Below are positions 1 through 8,188 of a stretch of 64,000 nt of DNA, one piece after another. A program made the translations under genes and the position numbers. Every line of letters begins with the position of its first letter. Position 1 is the stretch's first letter. Under the pieces are notes generated by a model. That model was not told the origin of the DNA and did no database searches. It saw only the letters and a list, made by a program, of their open reading frames with translations. The stretch covers positions 348,210-412,209 of the forward strand of contig NZ_AUIK01000010.1 in the NCBI RefSeq assembly GCF_000423665.1. Direction: 5' to 3'. Source of the DNA: Solirubrobacter soli DSM 22325 (GTDB lineage: Bacteria > Actinomycetota > Thermoleophilia > Solirubrobacterales > Solirubrobacteraceae).

Positions 1-202
1 CCATCGCCACCGCGATCGAGGCACCGAGCCCGTGCTCGGTCAGTACCTCAGCGGCGTGTTCAGGACTCCAGTCCCCTAGCTGCTCGATCGGGAGCTCGAC
101 GACGTCGAACCCCATATCGCGCACCCGCGGCGCGAGCTGGGTCAGCCGCTCATCAGTGAGCGGGGAGACCCAGATCCACGTGTTGGCGCCGAGCTTGTTC
201 AT
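1..202 (-). CDS. Sugar phosphate isomerase/epimerase, TIM-barrel (3' end outside window)
   Basis: The reading frame opens at the ATG whose complement is at 200-202 and stays open to the window edge, giving the first 67 residues. It begins MNKLGANTWIW and continues with a beta-alpha unit containing GFDVVELPIEQ. That opening is typical of the xylose-isomerase-like TIM-barrel family that includes D-tagatose/D-psicose 3-epimerases. The catalytic Glu/Asp/His residues lie beyond the window, so the substrate cannot be read. It starts 4 nt after the stop of the sugar-binding lipoprotein and is probably the distal gene of the same transport operon. It would act in the cytoplasm on the imported sugar or on the product of the Gfo/Idh oxidoreductase. 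Confidence 0.75.
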   Translation of the reverse strand, partial: MNKLGANTWIWVSPLTDERLTQLAPRVRDMGFDVVELPIEQLGDWSPEHAAEVLTEHGLGASIAVAM

Positions 203-206
203 AGAC

Positions 207-1442
207 CTACTTGCCGCCCCACTTCTGCGGGAAGCCCGGCAGGTCCTCGCAGCCGCACAGCGCGTAGTACAGCGGCGGCATGTTCGGCTTGACGTACTGG
301 TCGAGGTTGTCGGCCGTGATCTTCGGCTGCGGCAGCACCCACTCCTTCGGGACCTCCTCGCCCTTCAGGATCTTGGTCGCGGCCACGACGGCCGTGCGCC
401 ACTGGAAGTTCGAGTACGTCGGAGCGACGGCGGTCAGGCCCTCGTCCTTCCACTTGGTCAGGAAGTCGTTCTGGTCCTCGCCGGTGATCGGCGGGACGTC
501 CTGGCCGGAGTCCTCGAACGCCTCGATGGCGGCGACGGAGGTCGCACCGGCGTCCATCCAGACGCCGTCGAGGGAGCCTTCCTTCTGGATGTAGTCGGAC
601 ACGATCGACTTCGTCTTGGCCGGGTCACCGTCGGTGAACTCGACGCCGACGACGTTCAGGCCGGCCTCGTCGAAGATCTTCTTGGCGCCGGACCACCGGG
701 TCTCGAGCACGTCCACGCCCGGCAGGATGCGCAGGGCGAGGATCTTGCCACCCGGCTTGACCTTCTCCTTCAGGAACTCGGCCGCGTCAGCACCGAAGGC
801 GTAGCCGCCGATCGGGTGGATGAACGTGACCGGGCAGTCGGTGGTGACACCGCGGTCGAAGACGATGACCGGAACGTCGGTCTTGCACGCGGCCTCGACG
901 GCCGGGGTCAGCGTCTTGGTGGTGTTCGGGGCGATGATGATCGCATCGCACTTGCCGCCCGAGGTGAGCGACTCGATGTCAGAGATCTGCTTGTCGTCCT
1001 TCGCCTCGGCGTCGACGACCGTGAACTTCGCGATGTCCTTGTCGTTGTCCGCAGCGGCCTTCATCGTCTTGAGACCGTTCTGGCGCCACGGGTTGTCCGA
1101 CGCGGCGTTCGAGAAGCAGACGTTCCAGCCCGTGCTCTTCTTGGACTTGAAGTCCGCCGTATCGACCATCTCCGGCTCGATCATCTGCAGCCACGGCGTG
1201 GACGCGTCGCCCTCCGGCGTCACGGACCGCTGCGCGAGCTGCTTGTCCATGTCCGCCTGATTGAAGAACTCCGCGTTGTTCTCGCCGGTGTTCGACTTCG
1301 CCGGGGTCTCCGTAGCGGCGGGCGTCGACGCGGTGTCGGTCCCCTTGTCACCGCTCGAAGTGTCGTCCGTCGTGCCGCACGCGGCGACGGTGGCACAGCA
1401 AGCCAGCAGGGCGAAGGGCCCCGCCAGTCTCCTCCAGGTCAT
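207..1442 (-). CDS. Sugar ABC transporter substrate-binding lipoprotein (RbsB-like)
   Basis: This 411-residue exported binding protein is for an RbsABC/MglABC-type importer. The N-terminus MTWRRLAGPFALL is followed by lipobox VAAC with Cys22, then a Ser/Thr/Ala linker (about 23-50). The remainder is a two-lobed periplasmic-binding-protein fold: SGGKCDAIIIAPN and PVIVFDRGV are typical of the type-1 (Peripla_BP_4) sugar-binding family. Length is usual allowing for the long linker. A strong GAGGAGG ribosome site precedes the ATG. It lies downstream of two permease genes and a double-ATPase gene on the same strand. The ligand is inferred to be a monosaccharide or polyol from the neighbouring oxidoreductases and isomerase; it cannot be named from sequence. 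Confidence 0.9.
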   Translation of the reverse strand: MTWRRLAGPFALLACCATVAACGTTDDTSSGDKGTDTASTPAATETPAKSNTGENNAEFFNQADMDKQLAQRSVTPEGDASTPWLQMIEPEMVDTADFKSKKSTGWNVCFSNAASDNPWRQNGLKTMKAAADNDKDIAKFTVVDAEAKDDKQISDIESLTSGGKCDAIIIAPNTTKTLTPAVEAACKTDVPVIVFDRGVTTDCPVTFIHPIGGYAFGADAAEFLKEKVKPGGKILALRILPGVDVLETRWSGAKKIFDEAGLNVVGVEFTDGDPAKTKSIVSDYIQKEGSLDGVWMDAGATSVAAIEAFEDSGQDVPPITGEDQNDFLTKWKDEGLTAVAPTYSNFQWRTAVVAATKILKGEEVPKEWVLPQPKITADNLDQYVKPNMPPLYYALCGCEDLPGFPQKWGGK

Positions 1443-1473
1443 CCGTTTCCTCCTCTGTTGTTGTGCATCTCCG

Positions 1474-2484
1474 TCACCGCGCGCCGCGAAGCCGGTACGA
1501 CGCGAACGCGACGGCGGCGATGATGATCACGCCCTGGACTGTGTCCTCGAGCGCACCGGAGATGCCCTGCAGGTTGAGCCACGTGAACAGCGCCTCGAGG
1601 GTGAGGGCGCCGGCCATCGCGGCCACGACCGATCCACGGCCGCCACCGAGCACGACCCCGCCCAGCACGCAGGCGGTGATCGCGTCGAACTCGAGGCCCT
1701 TGCCGACCTGGGCCGAGACCCCGCCGAAGCCTGCGAGCAGAATGCCCGCGACGGCGGCCAGGGTGCCCGAGAGCACGAAGGCCATGATCCGCACGCGGTC
1801 CACGCGCACGCCCGACAAGCGGGCGGCTCGTTCATTGTCGCCCGTGGCGATCAGCTGCCGGCCGAAGTCGGAGCGCATCAAGACCACGGATGCGCCGCCG
1901 ATGACGACCAGGATGATCACCGACCACGGGAGCTGCTCGATCCAGGGGATCCCATCGATCCCCTGACGACCGATCGAGCGGAAGTTGTCGGCCAGCGCGC
2001 CCGTTGGCGCGCCGCCTGTCCATAGGAACACGGCTCCGTTGAGGATCAGCAGCATGCCGAGCGTCGTGATGAACGACGGCACGCGCAGGATCGTCGAGAT
2101 GAAGCCGTTGACCAAGCCGACCGTGACCCCGATCAGCAGGAGCAGCACGATCACGGGCCAGGTCCGGTCGCTTTCGCCGTCGATCAGCTTCGCGGCGACG
2201 ACCACGATCACTGTCACCAGCGAGCCGACCGAGAGGTCGAAGTTGCCGCTGATGAGCACGAAGTACGAGCCGGCGGCCAGGATCACGAGCGGGGCCGAGC
2301 GCTTCAGGTAGGCCAGGAACGGCCCGGGCTCGGCGAACGTCGGGTTCAGGATCGTGATCCAGACCCAGAGGATCAGCAGCAGCACGAAGATCGTGCCGGT
2401 GCTCGTCAGCGACTTCAGGATCCGGCGCCCGCGGTCGCCCGCGTCCGCGCCGAACCCCGAGGCGGTGGCGTTCTCGGTGCTCAT
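1474..2484 (-). CDS. Sugar ABC transporter permease (RbsC family), first in the pair nearest the binding protein
   Basis: This 336-residue inner-membrane permease belongs to the BPD_transp_2 (RbsC/XylH/MglC) family. Eight to ten hydrophobic segments are visible, and the family motif SGNFDLSVGSLV lies in the N-terminal half. I place the start at MSTENATASG because GGGAGGGC sits just upstream. The longer start six codons earlier would consume that ribosome site. The N-terminal ~30 residues are polar and cytosolic. It pairs with the second, non-identical permease at 2552-3583 to form a heterodimeric channel. About 67 nt separate it from that gene, and 31 nt from the binding-protein gene. Confidence 0.9.
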   Translation of the reverse strand: MSTENATASGFGADAGDRGRRILKSLTSTGTIFVLLLILWVWITILNPTFAEPGPFLAYLKRSAPLVILAAGSYFVLISGNFDLSVGSLVTVIVVVAAKLIDGESDRTWPVIVLLLLIGVTVGLVNGFISTILRVPSFITTLGMLLILNGAVFLWTGGAPTGALADNFRSIGRQGIDGIPWIEQLPWSVIILVVIGGASVVLMRSDFGRQLIATGDNERAARLSGVRVDRVRIMAFVLSGTLAAVAGILLAGFGGVSAQVGKGLEFDAITACVLGGVVLGGGRGSVVAAMAGALTLEALFTWLNLQGISGALEDTVQGVIIIAAVAFASYRLRGAR

Positions 2485-2551
2485 CGGATGCCCTCCCCAC
2501 AATGGGACGCCTGAAACCCGCGCTTGGGGCCGCGGTGGCCTGCCATCAGGC

Positions 2552-3583
2552 TCATGCCTTCTTCTCCGTCCGCCGGGCGTAGACCGCGACCGCGGCGATG
2601 ATGATGATCCCTCGGACGACGTCCTTGAGGAACGCGTTGAACTCGAGCTGGTTGAACACGTTGTCGAGCACCGCGAGGATCGCGACGCCGCCCATCGTGC
2701 CCACCACGCCGCCGCGGCCGCCGGTCAGGGCGGTGCCGCCGAGGACCACCGCGGCGATCGACTCGAGGTCGTAGCCGCCGTCGGTGCCCACGGTGGGCGT
2801 GCCCGCCCGCAGGCGCGCGGCGAGGAAGATGCCGGTGATCACCGCGGTCAGCGAGCACACGACGTGCGCCGCGATGATCGTGCGGTGCGTGCGCAGGCCG
2901 GAGAGCTTGGACACATCCTCCGAGCCGCCGACCGCGTAGATGCGGTAGCCGAAGCGCGTGCTGCGCAGCATGACGAAGACGACGATCGCGACCGCCAGCA
3001 GCAGGAAGAACGACATCGGGATCAGGCCGAAGCGCGTGTACCCGAGGTCCTGCGAGAACCCGACCGGCACACCGCCGGCGGGGCCGTCCCACTTGTTCTG
3101 GATGATGCCGTCGAGGATCAGCGCCATGCCGAGCGTCGCGATGAACGCGTTGACGCGCAGCTTGGTGATGATCAGGCCGTTGGCCAGGCCGACCACGACG
3201 CCGAGTCCGAGCACGAGCAGGATCGCCGGCAGCACGTTGGACTGCTGGCCGTCCATCGTCTGCGATGTCAGTAGCGATGACAGCGAGATCAGCTGCGCGA
3301 CCGACAGGTCGAGCGAGCCGAGCAGGATCACCACGGTCTGGCCGACGGCCACGATGCCGAGCGCGACGGAGCGCTGCAGCATGTTCACGATGTTGCCGGT
3401 GGTCAGGAAGTCGCCGCCGTGGATCGTGACCACGATCCAGCCGATGACGAAGATGCCGATCAGCGCGCCATAGACCGGCGCGGCCGGCGAGGAGAGCACA
3501 CCGATACGCCACGCGGCGATGCGCTCCGAGCGCGGCGTGGGGCGCGAGCCCGTGGACTGCTCCGGCGGGTCCACCACGGTCAT
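2552..3583 (-). CDS. Sugar ABC transporter permease (RbsC family), second subunit
   Basis: This 343-residue polytopic membrane protein is of the same family as its neighbour, with LLGSLDLSVAQLISL as the conserved motif and a polar N-terminal extension of about 30 residues. Its ATG overlaps the TGA of the upstream ATPase gene in an ATGA arrangement, so translation of the two is probably coupled. Importers of this family usually have one permease gene acting as a homodimer. Two distinct genes after one ATPase imply a heterodimer here. Substrate specificity cannot be read from the permease. Confidence 0.9.
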   Translation of the reverse strand: MTVVDPPEQSTGSRPTPRSERIAAWRIGVLSSPAAPVYGALIGIFVIGWIVVTIHGGDFLTTGNIVNMLQRSVALGIVAVGQTVVILLGSLDLSVAQLISLSSLLTSQTMDGQQSNVLPAILLVLGLGVVVGLANGLIITKLRVNAFIATLGMALILDGIIQNKWDGPAGGVPVGFSQDLGYTRFGLIPMSFFLLLAVAIVVFVMLRSTRFGYRIYAVGGSEDVSKLSGLRTHRTIIAAHVVCSLTAVITGIFLAARLRAGTPTVGTDGGYDLESIAAVVLGGTALTGGRGGVVGTMGGVAILAVLDNVFNQLEFNAFLKDVVRGIIIIAAVAVYARRTEKKA

Positions 3584-5085
3584 GCCGCTGCCTCCTCATG
3601 CGAGCCGGTGGCGTATTCCATGATCTGCGGCTCGGAAGCGCCCGCGGGCAGCTCGCCCGCCAGCTCGCCCTCGTGCATCACGAGGATCCGGTCGCTCATC
3701 CCGATCAGCTCCGGGAGCTCGGAGGAGATCATCAGTACGGCGACACCATCCTTCGCGAGCTTGCGGATCAGGTCGTGGATGCCGGCCTTGGCGCCGACGT
3801 CGATGCCACGCGTCGGCTCGTCGAAGATCAGGATCTTCGGCTGGCACTCCAGCCACTTGGACAGCACGACCTTCTGCTGGTTGCCGCCCGAGAGGAAGCG
3901 GACCTCCTGGTCGGGGCCGGTGGCGCGCAGCTCGGTGACCTCGGCCAGCTCCTTGACGGTCATCAGCCCCGGCGTGTTGCGGCGCTTGCGCGCGGGCAGC
4001 ACGGTCCGGACCGCGAGCATCATGTTGTCGGCGATCGACTGGCCGAGCGCGAGGCCCTCGGCCTTGCGGTCCTCGGTGATGAACCCGACGCCGGCCTTGA
4101 CGGCCTGGCGCGGGTGGCGGAACCGCGACGCCTTGCCGTTGATCTCGATCGTGCCCGAGCTCACGGGGTCGGCGCCGAAGATCGCGCGCGCGATCTCGGT
4201 GCGCCCGGAGCCCTGCAGGCCCGCGAGGCCGACGATCTCGCCCGCCCGCACCTCGAGATTGACATCGCGCAGCAGCGGTGTCGTGAGGCCCGAGACCTTC
4301 ACGCGCACCTCGCCGACGTCCTCCTTGACACCGCGCGGCGGGAAGTAGCCGTCGAGCTCGCGACCGACCATCAGCGACACGAGCGTGCGCTGGTCGCAGT
4401 CGGAGGTGGCAAGCGTCTTGACGACGCCGCCGTCCTTGATGACCGTGATGCGATCGGAGAGCTGGAAGACCTCGCGCAGGCGGTGCGAGATGTAGAGGAT
4501 GCCGACGCCCAGCTCCTGCAGGCGGCGGATCAGCGTGAACAGCAGCTCGACCTCGTTGTCGGCCAGCGCCGCGGTCGGCTCGTCGAGCACGAGGATGCGC
4601 GCATTGAGCGAGCGCGCCTTGATGATCTCGACGACCTGCTGCTGCGCGACCGACAGCCAGCGCACGGGCGTGCGCGGGCTGAAGCTGCTCTCGCCGACCT
4701 CCTCCAGGAGCGCGGCGGTCTCGCGCTCCATGCGCTTGCGGTCGACGAACCCGCCCTTCGTCGGCTCACGGCCGACGAAGACGTTCTCGGCGACGTTGCG
4801 CTCGGGCAGGAGGTTGAACTCCTGGTAGACGATGCCGACGCCGGCGGCCTGGGCCTGCGCCGGGTGCGAGAAGTGCTGCTCGGCGCCGTCGATCGTGATC
4901 GAGCCCTCGTCCGGCGTGTAGACGCCCGAGAGGATCTTCATCATCGTCGACTTGCCGGCGCCGTTCTCGCCCACGATCGCGTGCACCTCGCCCGCGCGCA
5001 GGTCGAGGTCGACGCCGTGCAGGACCTGCACGCCGACGAACGACTTCTTGATCCCCTGCATGCGCAGGAGCTGCTGATCAGACAT
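3580..5085 (-). CDS. Sugar ABC transporter double ATP-binding protein (RbsA/MglA family)
   Basis: This 501-residue protein has two fused nucleotide-binding domains. The first has Walker A GENGAGKS at residues 39-46, a relaxed signature LSVAQQQ and Walker B LVLDEPTAAL. The second has GLAGLQGSGRTE in place of a canonical Walker A (the Lys is absent, usual for the C-terminal half of RbsA-type proteins), signature LSGGNQQKV and LIFDEPTRGID. Length is exactly that of the family. It energises uptake by the two permeases that follow. Its start lies within the end of the oxidoreductase gene (8 bp overlap), so the oxidoreductase and importer form one transcription unit. Confidence 0.95.
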   Translation of the reverse strand: MSDQQLLRMQGIKKSFVGVQVLHGVDLDLRAGEVHAIVGENGAGKSTMMKILSGVYTPDEGSITIDGAEQHFSHPAQAQAAGVGIVYQEFNLLPERNVAENVFVGREPTKGGFVDRKRMERETAALLEEVGESSFSPRTPVRWLSVAQQQVVEIIKARSLNARILVLDEPTAALADNEVELLFTLIRRLQELGVGILYISHRLREVFQLSDRITVIKDGGVVKTLATSDCDQRTLVSLMVGRELDGYFPPRGVKEDVGEVRVKVSGLTTPLLRDVNLEVRAGEIVGLAGLQGSGRTEIARAIFGADPVSSGTIEINGKASRFRHPRQAVKAGVGFITEDRKAEGLALGQSIADNMMLAVRTVLPARKRRNTPGLMTVKELAEVTELRATGPDQEVRFLSGGNQQKVVLSKWLECQPKILIFDEPTRGIDVGAKAGIHDLIRKLAKDGVAVLMISSELPELIGMSDRILVMHEGELAGELPAGASEPQIMEYATGSHEEAAA

Positions 5086-6184
5086 CGACCGACCCCGCCG
5101 TCAGGGCGGCCGCGTCCGGCACGTCCACCCAGGTCTCGGTGCGGGCGGAGGACAGCACTGCGGCGGTGATGCGCGCGGCGCGCAACCCGTCGCGGAACGT
5201 CGGCATGCCCTCCGGCGCGTCACCCGTCTGCGCCGCCGCGTAGGCGTCGGCGACGAAGGCGTCGAAGCAGTCGTGGTAGCCCTGTGGGTGGCCGGCGGGA
5301 AGCGTCGTCATGCGCGCCGCCGGGGCGGACAGGGCACCCGGGTCGCGCTTGATGACGGTCGCGTTCTCGCGCCGGCCGACCCACAGCTCCTCCGGCCCCT
5401 CCTGATTGAAGGCCAAGGCCTCGTTGGCACCGTCGATCTCGAGCGCGAGCATGTTCTTGCGGCCCGCGGAGATCTGGGAGATGACGGCACTGCCGACCGC
5501 GCCGCGGTCGGTCTCGAACTGCAGGATCACTGCGTCCTCCGTCACGCGCTCGGGGACAGACGTAAAGAGGCGGGCGCTCACGCGCGTGATCCGGTGACCG
5601 GTCACGAACTCCGCCAGGTCGCACCAGTGCGATCCGATGTCGGCGAAGGCCCGCGACGCGCCGCCGAGCTGCTCGTCGACGCGCCAGTTGTCGTCGGTGG
5701 GGCGCAGCAGCCAGTCCTGGAGGTAACCGCCGTGGATCAGGCGGACCGGGCCGCTGACGCCCGTGCGGATGCGCTCGCGCGCCTCCCGCACCGTGGGGTA
5801 GTAGCGGTACACGAACGGCACCGCGGTGGCGAGGCCCGAGGCCGTCGCCGCATCGACCATCTCCTCCGCCCCGCGGTCGTCGACCGCCAGCGGCTTCTCG
5901 CAGATCACGTGCTTGCCGGCGGCCAGCGCGGCCTCGGCGAGCGGCAGGTGCAGATGGTTGGGCGTGCAGATGTGCACGACGTCGACGTCAGGAGCCTCGA
6001 CGAGCTCCTCCGCCGTATCGAACGAGCGCTCGGCCCCGAGCGCCGCAGCGGCGAGTAAACCCCTCTCGGGCGAGGATGCGGCGACGCCAACAAGGCGTGC
6101 ACCCGCGAGACGCGCGGACCGAGCGTGGACAGCACCGATGAACCCCGTCCCCGCAATGGCGACGCGAACCTCTCCTCCAGACAT
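5078..6184 (-). CDS. Gfo/Idh/MocA-family NAD(P)-dependent oxidoreductase, paralog 1
   Basis: This 368-residue cytosolic dehydrogenase opens with the Rossmann motif AIAGTGFIGAVHA near residues 9-21. The family Lys-Pro motif CEKPLAVD and a C-terminal substrate domain with GSHWCDLAEF follow. The family oxidises or reduces sugars, inositols and related polyols. The position as first gene of an importer operon suggests it acts on the imported compound. It is closely similar along its length to the protein at 8166-9311; whole blocks such as SRAFADIGSHWCDLAEF are shared. The ATG lies 8 nt after a -10 box with no ribosome site, so the mRNA is probably leaderless. The gene is divergent from a ROK regulator. 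Confidence 0.92.
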   Translation of the reverse strand: MSGGEVRVAIAGTGFIGAVHARSARLAGARLVGVAASSPERGLLAAAALGAERSFDTAEELVEAPDVDVVHICTPNHLHLPLAEAALAAGKHVICEKPLAVDDRGAEEMVDAATASGLATAVPFVYRYYPTVREARERIRTGVSGPVRLIHGGYLQDWLLRPTDDNWRVDEQLGGASRAFADIGSHWCDLAEFVTGHRITRVSARLFTSVPERVTEDAVILQFETDRGAVGSAVISQISAGRKNMLALEIDGANEALAFNQEGPEELWVGRRENATVIKRDPGALSAPAARMTTLPAGHPQGYHDCFDAFVADAYAAAQTGDAPEGMPTFRDGLRAARITAAVLSSARTETWVDVPDAAALTAGSVDV

Positions 6185-6192
6185 GAACGCGG

Positions 6193-6221
6193 ACCCTAGG
6201 CTCCCTTAGCCCGGATGTCAA
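6193..6221 (-). promoter_or_regulatory. Promoter of oxidoreductase/ABC importer operon
   Basis: Read on the minus strand, TTGACA (6221-6216) and TAGGGT (6198-6193) are separated by 17 nt. The predicted transcription start falls at about the ATG at 6184, eight nt beyond the -10 box, so the message is probably leaderless. The same -35 with flanking CTTTTGC and the same spacing recur at 9319-9347 before the paralogous oxidoreductase. Confidence 0.7.
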
Positions 6222-6295
6222 GCAAAAGGTTGTTGAATTCTGGCGGGTCGCCCGACTAAATACGAACTCAATGTTGCACTTCGGTCGGAAGTGAG

Positions 6296-6317
6296 CACGA
6301 AGTCTGGTTAACTCGTG
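6296..6317 (+). promoter_or_regulatory. Putative ROK operator, copy 1 (imperfect dyad)
   Basis: CACG and AGT on the left pair with ACT and CGTG on the right around a 7-nt centre CTGGTTA, with one unpaired A at 6300. The core AAGTCTGGTTAACT (6300-6313) is identical to 9428-9441 upstream of the paralogous ROK gene. The dyad ends next to the start codons of the regulator, as expected of an autoregulatory site. Function is inferred. Confidence 0.5.
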
Positions 6318-6320
6318 GAC

Positions 6321-7496
6321 ATGCTCGAAGGCACGACCGGCGCCGGCGGCGTGCTGAAGCTCATCCGCGACGGCCGAGCCACCACACGCACAGAATTGGC
6401 TGAGCAGAGCGGACTTTCGCGTTCCACGCTGGCCGAACGCGTCCAGTCGCTGCTGGCTCTAGACCTATTGCAGGAAGCCATCGGCGTCGCTTCCACGGGC
6501 GGACGTCCTCCTGCAACCCTCACCTTCAATCGTAGTGCCGGAGTCGTCCTCGTGGCGGATCTGGACGCATCTCGGAGCCGGGTTGCCGTCTGCGACCTCG
6601 GTGCAACCCCGCTGGCGGAGCACTCGCTGACGCTGGATCCCACGTTGGAGCCCGCCGCGGTGTTGAGCGAGATCCACACCGAGTTGGGTTTACTTTTGGA
6701 GCGCGGTGGTATCGCGCCCTCGCGTGCGCGGGGTATCGGTGTTGCTGTGCGGGCGCCGGTGGCGATCGGCCGCGGCGCTCCCGTCGACGCGCGGATGATG
6801 CCGGGCTGGGAGGGCTTGGAGATCCCGCGCTGGTTCGCCACCCACTCGGACCTGCCCGTGCTCGTCGACAGCCACGTCAACGTGATGGCCCTGGGCGAGC
6901 ACTTCGAGCACTGGCGTGACGTCGACCACATCGTGTTCGTCAACGTCGGCACGACGATCGAGTGCGGGATCGTGTCCGGGCACGGCGTCCACCGCGGCGC
7001 GCACGGGGCGGCGGGCGACATCGGCCACATCCGGCTCGCCGGCCACGACGACGTGCTCTGCCCGTGCGGGAACACCGGCTGCCTGGAGGCGGTCGCGGGC
7101 GGCGACGCGCTCGCGGCGAACCTGACGGCGGCGGGGCTGCCGGCCCGCTCGGTGCGCGACGTGATCGCGCACGCGCGCGCAGGGGAGGCGGTCGCGCTGC
7201 AGGCGATCCGCGGCGCCGGGCGCGCGGTGGGCGAGGTCCTGGCCGAGTGCATCAACTTCTACAACCCCGGCGCGATCGTGGTCGGCGGCGCGCTGGCCGA
7301 CGCGCCGCAGCAGCTGCTGGCGGGCGTGCGCGAGACCGCGATCGCGCGCTCGCTGCCGATGGCGACACGCGACCTGCGGATGGGGGCGGCCCGTCTCGGC
7401 GCCCGCGCGGGCGTGATCGGGGCGGCGGTGATGGTGATCGAGCACGTGCTCGCGCCCGAGAACGTGGATCGCGCCGTTCAGCGTCACGCGCGCTAG
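6321..7496 (+). CDS. ROK-family transcriptional regulator, paralog 1 (degenerate kinase site)
   Basis: This protein of about 391 residues has an N-terminal winged helix (ATTRTELAEQSGLSRSTLAERVQSL) followed by a ROK/sugar-kinase-like domain with the zinc signature CPCGNTGCLEA. I prefer ATG 6321, which lies as far from the shared AAGTCTGGTTAACT box as the ATG of paralog 2; GTG 6315 is an alternative. Relative to paralogs 2 and 3, the phosphate motif GTGIGCG reads GTTIECG. The NDVN motif holding the catalytic Asp of ROK kinases reads SHVN. It is therefore a ligand sensor without kinase chemistry. It probably represses the divergent oxidoreductase/ABC operon, as XylR/NagC-type ROK proteins do, and is released by a sugar ligand. 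Confidence 0.88.
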   Translation: MLEGTTGAGGVLKLIRDGRATTRTELAEQSGLSRSTLAERVQSLLALDLLQEAIGVASTGGRPPATLTFNRSAGVVLVADLDASRSRVAVCDLGATPLAEHSLTLDPTLEPAAVLSEIHTELGLLLERGGIAPSRARGIGVAVRAPVAIGRGAPVDARMMPGWEGLEIPRWFATHSDLPVLVDSHVNVMALGEHFEHWRDVDHIVFVNVGTTIECGIVSGHGVHRGAHGAAGDIGHIRLAGHDDVLCPCGNTGCLEAVAGGDALAANLTAAGLPARSVRDVIAHARAGEAVALQAIRGAGRAVGEVLAECINFYNPGAIVVGGALADAPQQLLAGVRETAIARSLPMATRDLRMGAARLGARAGVIGAAVMVIEHVLAPENVDRAVQRHAR

Positions 7497-7498
7497 TA

Positions 7499-7668
7499 AC
7501 TGGTGGACGCGACCGCGAGCACGGTCGATCGCCGGCCAGATCACCGGTCGTCCCTGCCGGGACGCGGTCGGCGCGTGCATACCGGTGGTACGTGGGCGCC
7601 GGCCGGGGCCCGGCAGGAACGAGCGGGGCCCGCCAGAATCGACCGTGCTCTCGGGAGCGGCCACTAGT
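7499..7668. repeat. Long imperfect inverted repeat (about 80-nt arms)
   Basis: The segment folds back on itself over nearly its full length. ACTGGTGG (7499) pairs with CCACTAGT (7661). GAGCACGGTCGAT on the left matches ATCGACCGTGCTC on the right, and TCCTGCCGGG-type blocks near the centre also match. Conceptual translations of the two strands give recognisably similar peptides, which confirms the symmetry. The right end includes the -10 box of the MarR gene. It could be a MITE-like relic, a large terminator or a structured RNA; no transposase is nearby. Confidence 0.6.
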
Positions 7669-7670
7669 CT
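7665..7670 (+). promoter_or_regulatory. -10 box of the MarR-type gene
   Basis: TAGTCT lies 8 nt before the TTG start at 7679. This fits the TANNNT box of leaderless transcripts and is the main reason for choosing that start. No convincing -35 was seen. Confidence 0.45.
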
Positions 7671-7678
7671 GTCCGGCC

Positions 7679-8188
7679 TTGCCTGACTTCGACCCCGTTG
7701 CCGAGGCGCGGCGGAACTGGAGCGCCCACTGGGGCGACGAGCCGGTCCCGTCGATGAGCGCCGTCACCTCGATCATGCGCGTCCAGCAGATCCTGCTCGC
7801 GCGTCTGAACGAGGAGCTGAAGGCGTTCGACTTGACGTTTCCGCGCTACGAGGCGCTGATGCTGCTGTATTACTCGCGGGCCGGGGCGCTCCCGCTGGGC
7901 AAGATGGGCGACCGGCTGCAGGTGCACCGCACGTCGGTGACCAACATCATCGACGGGCTCGAGCGCTCCGGCTACGTCACGCGCGAGCCGCACGAGCGCG
8001 ACCGCCGGACGACGCTGGCGGCGATCACCGAGCGCGGCCGCGAGGTCGCCGCGACGGCGACCCCGGTGCTCAACGGGCTGAAGTTCGGGACGGCGCCGCT
8101 GGAAGCGGCAGACCTCGACTCGATCACGGCCGTGCTCGAACGCCTGCGCGCCGACGCGGACGGCTTTACGCCCGCACCTCGTCCGTGA
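7679..8188 (+). CDS. MarR-family transcriptional regulator
   Basis: This cytosolic winged-helix regulator has about 169 residues. The central region matches MarR proteins: VQQILLARLNEELKAFDL helix, recognition helix around LQVHRTSVTNIIDGLERSGYV, and the wing EPHERDRRTTLAAITERG. The TTG start is chosen from the -10 box eight nt upstream and from the typical N-terminal length; ATG 7754 would be too short. It lies between two oxidoreductase-ROK units. Its 3' end overlaps the convergent oxidoreductase gene by 23 bp, which could give antisense interference. The target and ligand are unknown; MarR proteins often respond to phenolic or drug-like ligands. Confidence 0.82.
   Translation: MPDFDPVAEARRNWSAHWGDEPVPSMSAVTSIMRVQQILLARLNEELKAFDLTFPRYEALMLLYYSRAGALPLGKMGDRLQVHRTSVTNIIDGLERSGYVTREPHERDRRTTLAAITERGREVAATATPVLNGLKFGTAPLEAADLDSITAVLERLRADADGFTPAPRP

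Noticed and set aside
3598..5169. 523-codon plus-strand open frame opposite the sugar ABC ATPase
   Set aside because: It mirrors the ATPase reading frame, has no family features and its composition (Arg, Asp, Leu, Ala) is that of a shadow of high-GC third positions.
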